Source: Pullichristensenella sp002068815 (GTDB lineage Bacteria > Bacillota > Clostridia > Christensenellales > Aristaeellaceae). From it: a stretch of 64,000 nucleotides of DNA. The stretch is from contig JAXGXF010000007.1 in the NCBI GenBank assembly GCA_040772885.1, positions 120,520-184,519 of the forward strand, written 5' to 3'. The notes under the pieces were generated by a model. That model was not told where the DNA came from and did no database searches. It worked only from the letters and a program-made list of their open reading frames with translations. Made by a program: the position numbers and the translations under genes. Positions 60,479 through 64,000 of the stretch are shown piece by piece (the first letter of the stretch is position 1; each line of letters opens with the position of its first letter).

Positions 60479-61960
60479 TTGGATAAGCAGAATAACGGCA
60501 ACATACTCGTCGTCAGGGACGTATGCAAGCGGTTCGGCGGCGTCGTCGCGCTGGATCACGTATCGCTCGAGGTGCCGCGCGGCGGCGTCTACGGCATCGT
60601 CGGCGAAAACGGCGCGGGAAAATCGACGCTGATGAAGATACTGTCCGGCGTCTACATAAAGGACGAAGGCACCGTCATCTTCAACGACAAGGTCGTCGAG
60701 AGGACGACGCCCTTCGACGCGCTGAAAAACGGCCTGAGCATCATCTACCAGGAGTTCAACCTCGTAAACACCATGACCGTCGGCGAGAACATCTTTCTCG
60801 GCCGCTTCCGCGAGGTCGGCGGCATGCGCGGCACGCACAGGCGGGCGCGCGCGCTGCTCGACAGCATCGGTTCGACCATCGACACCTATGCGACCGTCGG
60901 AAGCCTGAGCGCCTCGGAGATGCAGATGGTGGAGATCACGAAGGCGCTGTCCTTCGATTCAAAGCTCATCATCATGGACGAGCCCTCGAGCTCTTTGACC
61001 AGCGAGGAGCTCAAGCGCCTCGGGGTCATCATCAACCAGCTCCGCGACAAGGGCATTTCGATCATCTACATCAGCCACAAGCTGGACGAGATCTTCGAAT
61101 ACTGCGACGTCGTCACCGTCATGCGCGACGGCCACGTGATCGACACAAAGCCCGTCAAGGACATCACGCGCGCCGAGATGATCGCGAAGATGGTCGGCCG
61201 CAGCATTGAAAACGAATATCCGCCCCGGGCGCACGCGGTGGGCGAACCGCTGCTGGAGGTCCGGAATCTCAATACACACAAGCTCAAGGACATCAACTTT
61301 ACGCTGCACCGGGGCGAAATCCTCGGCCTCGTGGGGCTCGTGGGCGCGGGGCGCACGGAGATCGTGCGCGCGATCTACGGCGCGGACAAGGCGCGCGGCC
61401 ACGAGGTGCTCTTAAACGGCAGGCCGGTGAAAATCCGCAGCCCCCGCCACGCGAAGCGCGCGGGCTTCGGCCTCGTGCCGGAGGACCGCCGCCGCCAGGG
61501 GCTGATCCTCCCGTTCTCGGTCGAAAAGAACATCACGATGGCGGCGCTGGAGAGGCTCACGCGCTACGGCATCGTCAACAGCGCGAACGAGAAGAAGATC
61601 GCGGAGCGGCAGATCAAGGCGCTCGCGATCAAGACGCCGAACGCGTCGATCAAGGTCGGCAACCTCTCCGGCGGCAACCAGCAGAAGTGCATCGTCGGCC
61701 GCTGGCTCGAGCTCGAGCCGAAGATACTGATTCTGGACGAGCCGACGCGCGGCATCGACGTCGGCGCGAAGTACGAGATCTACGTGCTGATGAACAAGAT
61801 CGTCAGCGAGGGCGGCGCGATCATCATGATCTCGTCGGAGCTTCCGGAGGTGCTCAACATCTCAAACCGCGTGCTGACGATCTGCGAAGGCCGCATCACG
61901 GGCGAGTTCACGCCGGAGACGGACTCGGCCGAGGCGATCATGGACAGGGCCATCGGCTGA
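60479..61960 (+). CDS. Importer 5: sugar ABC ATPase
   Basis: 493 residues with two nucleotide-binding domains: Walker A GENGAGKST at 42-50, first signature GSLSASEMQ with Walker B LIIMDEPSSSL, and second-domain LSGGNQQKC with ILDEPTRGID. I start it at the TTG at 60479, preceded by GGGGGATG; the frame is open upstream but runs into the hairpin. Followed by two different permease genes. Confidence 0.91.
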   Translation: MDKQNNGNILVVRDVCKRFGGVVALDHVSLEVPRGGVYGIVGENGAGKSTLMKILSGVYIKDEGTVIFNDKVVERTTPFDALKNGLSIIYQEFNLVNTMTVGENIFLGRFREVGGMRGTHRRARALLDSIGSTIDTYATVGSLSASEMQMVEITKALSFDSKLIIMDEPSSSLTSEELKRLGVIINQLRDKGISIIYISHKLDEIFEYCDVVTVMRDGHVIDTKPVKDITRAEMIAKMVGRSIENEYPPRAHAVGEPLLEVRNLNTHKLKDINFTLHRGEILGLVGLVGAGRTEIVRAIYGADKARGHEVLLNGRPVKIRSPRHAKRAGFGLVPEDRRRQGLILPFSVEKNITMAALERLTRYGIVNSANEKKIAERQIKALAIKTPNASIKVGNLSGGNQQKCIVGRWLELEPKILILDEPTRGIDVGAKYEIYVLMNKIVSEGGAIIMISSELPEVLNISNRVLTICEGRITGEFTPETDSAEAIMDRAIG

Positions 61961-61976
61961 GAGGGGAGGGAGCAGA

Positions 61977-62945
61977 ATGACTGAGAAGAAAAACAGCCCC
62001 GTTTCGTTCATCCGGCAAAACCTCGTGCTCGTGGGCATCGTCGCGCTCGTCGTCGTGACGTCGATCGTCCAGCCGAAGTTCCTCGGCGCGACGAACCTGA
62101 CGAACGTCATGCGCCAGCTCTGGCCGCTGCCGTTTGTCGCCCTGGGCATGACCTTCGTCATCATCGGCGGGTTCATCGACCTCTCGGTCGTGGGCATCAT
62201 ATCGCTTTGCAGCGTCATCACGATGTACATGATCAACCCGCTCGGCCAGGTGGGCGCGATGCTCTTGGGCATACTCGCGGGCGCCGTGCTCGGCTACCTG
62301 AACGGGTTCATCCTGACGACGTTCGGCGCGCAGATACAGGCGGAGGTGCTGTTCATCACCTACGGCATGAGCTCGATCTACATGGCGGTGGGGCTTTTGT
62401 TCACGAACGCCGAGACGATGCGCATCGAGCGCAGCCTGAAGCCCTACGGCATCTTCACGGAGCTCGGCTCGGGCACGATCTTCGGCATCATCCCCACGGT
62501 GCTCGTCGTGTTCCTCGCGCTGCTCGTCCTCATGCACCTGTTCCATACGAGGACGCTCGTCGGCCGCAGCATATCGCTGATGGGCGGCAACCGCGAGGCC
62601 GCGTTCCTGTCCGGCTTCAACGTCAAAAACGGCATGCGCCTCGTGTACACGATCAGCGGCATCATGTCCGCGATGGGCGCGATCTCGCTCGTCGCGAGGA
62701 CGACCATCGCGAGCGCCACCATCGGCGTGGGCTATGAGACGACCGCGATACTCTGCGTGGTCGTGGGCGGCACGACGCTCAAGGGCGGCAAGGGGAGCGT
62801 GCTGCGCACGATGTTCGGCGTCGTGCTGATTACGCTCTTGGGCAACTGCATGAACATGCTGAACCTGTCCACCTATATGCAGACGGTCATGCGCGGCGCG
62901 GTGCTCGTGGTCGCGATATGGCTCGACAACCGCAGGGAACTGTAA
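61977..62945 (+). CDS. Importer 5: sugar ABC permease A, RbsC family
   Basis: 322 residues, multispanning, with IIGGFIDLSVVGIISLCS and the coupling loop VVGGTTLKGGKGSVLRTMFG. The start follows GGGGAGGG, 16 bases after the ATPase. Probably one half of a heterodimeric channel with the next product. Confidence 0.92.
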   Translation: MTEKKNSPVSFIRQNLVLVGIVALVVVTSIVQPKFLGATNLTNVMRQLWPLPFVALGMTFVIIGGFIDLSVVGIISLCSVITMYMINPLGQVGAMLLGILAGAVLGYLNGFILTTFGAQIQAEVLFITYGMSSIYMAVGLLFTNAETMRIERSLKPYGIFTELGSGTIFGIIPTVLVVFLALLVLMHLFHTRTLVGRSISLMGGNREAAFLSGFNVKNGMRLVYTISGIMSAMGAISLVARTTIASATIGVGYETTAILCVVVGGTTLKGGKGSVLRTMFGVVLITLLGNCMNMLNLSTYMQTVMRGAVLVVAIWLDNRREL

Positions 62946-62957
62946 GGGGGCGGCGTT

Positions 62958-63935
62958 ATGACGAATACCGTTGTTTCAAGGATCTGGAAGGCCGTTTCCA
63001 AGCAGAAGGCGGTTCTCGCCATCCTCGGCATGATGGCGCTGATGCTGTTTTTCCGGACGAACTTCTATACGCGCAGCAACTGGATGAACCTCTTGAAATC
63101 CGCGGCGATCCTCGAGATCGTGGCGTTCGGCGTGTCGGTCGCGGTCATCTGCGGCGGCTGCGACCTGTCCGTCGGCGGCACGCTGAGCCTGGGCGGCATC
63201 GTCGCGGTGCTCCTGATCAACGGGGGCCAGCCGATCTGGATCGCCTTCATCGCCGCGATCGCCTCCGGCGCGCTCGTGGGCTTTGTCAACGGCTTCCTCG
63301 TCGTCCACCAGAGAACCGAGCCGTTCATCATCACGCTGGGCATGGGCATGCTGCTCAAGGGCGTCGCGCAGCAGCTCACGAACGCGCACCCGCTCACGAG
63401 CAAGGTACTGCCGTTCATGAAGATCTCCAATATGACCTTCTTCCCGAATTTCCTCGGCGGCATCCCCAGCCTCGTCGTCTACATGGCGGCGCTGTTCGTG
63501 CTGTTCTTCTGCCTGATGCGCTTCACGAGCTTCGGCCGCAACTGCTACGCGATCGGCGGCAACTACGAGGTCGCGAAGAACTCCGGCATACGCGTCGTGG
63601 GGATCAAGTGGACGGCGTTCGTCATCAGCGGCGCGACGGCCGCGCTCGCGGGCGTGCTCTTGGCCTCGCAGATGAACGGCGGCTCGTCCGTCTACGGGGA
63701 CACGACCGGCATGACGGTCAACTGCGGCGTCGTCGTCGGCGGCACGTCGTTCGCGGGCGGCGTCGGCGGCATCCTGGAGAGCTTCATCGGCCTGTTCGTC
63801 ATGCAGCTTCTGAACAACTGCATGAACATGCTCGCGATCGACGGCTTCTACCAGAAGCTGCTCACCGGCATATTGATCGTGCTGATCATCGGCTTCGACT
63901 GCTTCTTCAGAATGCGCAAGCGCCAGCGCACGTAG
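62958..63935 (+). CDS. Importer 5: sugar ABC permease B, RbsC family
   Basis: 325 residues, multispanning, with VICGGCDLSVGGTLSLGG and the coupling loop VVGGTSFAGGVGGILESFIG. Twelve bases after permease A. The last 65 bases of the window hold no recognisable gene; a GGCGG/CCGCC pair near 63957-63981 might be part of a terminator. Confidence 0.92.
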   Translation: MTNTVVSRIWKAVSKQKAVLAILGMMALMLFFRTNFYTRSNWMNLLKSAAILEIVAFGVSVAVICGGCDLSVGGTLSLGGIVAVLLINGGQPIWIAFIAAIASGALVGFVNGFLVVHQRTEPFIITLGMGMLLKGVAQQLTNAHPLTSKVLPFMKISNMTFFPNFLGGIPSLVVYMAALFVLFFCLMRFTSFGRNCYAIGGNYEVAKNSGIRVVGIKWTAFVISGATAALAGVLLASQMNGGSSVYGDTTGMTVNCGVVVGGTSFAGGVGGILESFIGLFVMQLLNNCMNMLAIDGFYQKLLTGILIVLIIGFDCFFRMRKRQRT

Positions 63936-64000
63936 GGAATCCCTGATGTATTCGGCGGCGGATTGCCGGTCGCTTTTCCGCCCCCCAAGGTTGTTTTCCC

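Noticed and set aside
1..64000. Mobile elements, CRISPR arrays, tRNA or rRNA genes
   Set aside because: No transposase or integrase-like protein, no regularly spaced repeat array, and no cloverleaf or rRNA-like stretch was recognised by eye; a tool-based scan could still find a small RNA.

Overview
The window looks like the chromosome of a high-GC, anaerobic, Gram-positive-type bacterium, most likely a gut Clostridia lineage (a Christensenellales/Oscillospirales-like genome is my guess). The reasons are strong AGGAGG-type ribosome binding sites with many TTG and GTG starts, sigma-A promoters of the form TTGACA-17-TATAAT, two oxygen-sensitive glycyl radical enzymes with activases, and five Rbs/Mgl-type sugar ABC importers (one broken). 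No rRNA, tRNA, CRISPR array, insertion sequence or phage gene was recognised.

Layout. 1-10.25 kb: a sulfur-relay island (two rhodanese-type proteins, two TusA proteins, a YeeE/YedE thiosulfate-type channel split into two genes around a TusA gene, a LysR regulator and a thioredoxin reductase with a thioredoxin-like tail). It is interrupted by a small envelope-glycan cluster (ArnT-like GT-C glycosyltransferase on one strand; DegT aminotransferase, GT2 glycosyltransferase and ATP-grasp ligase on the other). 10.3-13.5 kb: the non-homologous end-joining pair Ku and LigD. 13.5-20.2 kb: importer 1 with an M20 amidohydrolase, a NagB-like protein and a GntR/FCD regulator. 20.3-22.1 kb: an acetyltransferase and an M24-fold protein lacking most metal ligands.

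22.1-32.4 kb: two divergent operons that appear to form a PTS-independent L-ascorbate (or close relative) pathway: importer 2 plus a UlaE-type epimerase on the minus strand, and an FGGY kinase, a UlaG-type lactonase, an FG-GAP-like protein and a SorC regulator on the plus strand. They share a control region with two inverted 16-base operator-like arms. 32.5-38.0 kb: four short-chain dehydrogenases, an RpiR regulator and an importer ATPase gene cut off after about 380 codons. 38.1-42.7 kb: importer 4 with a TIM-barrel epimerase. 42.8-46.6 kb: a frameshifted serine hydrolase pseudogene, an AEC carrier, a Gfo/Idh/MocA oxidoreductase and a VOC protein. 46.8-49.0 kb: a divergent MFS transporter and AraC regulator.

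49.0-58.3 kb: a glycyl radical enzyme locus. One operon carries two radical enzymes, a ferredoxin-type activase and a 593-residue sugar-kinase-like ATPase; the divergent one carries a second, short activase and a DeoR regulator. 58.4-64.0 kb: a ROK kinase and importer 5 (binding protein, ATPase, two permeases). The overall theme is scavenging of unusual sugars, sugar acids and polyols by regulated ABC uptake followed by kinase, epimerase, dehydrogenase or radical chemistry. Strong hairpins sit beside the binding-protein gene of all four complete importers, probably setting the protein ratio.
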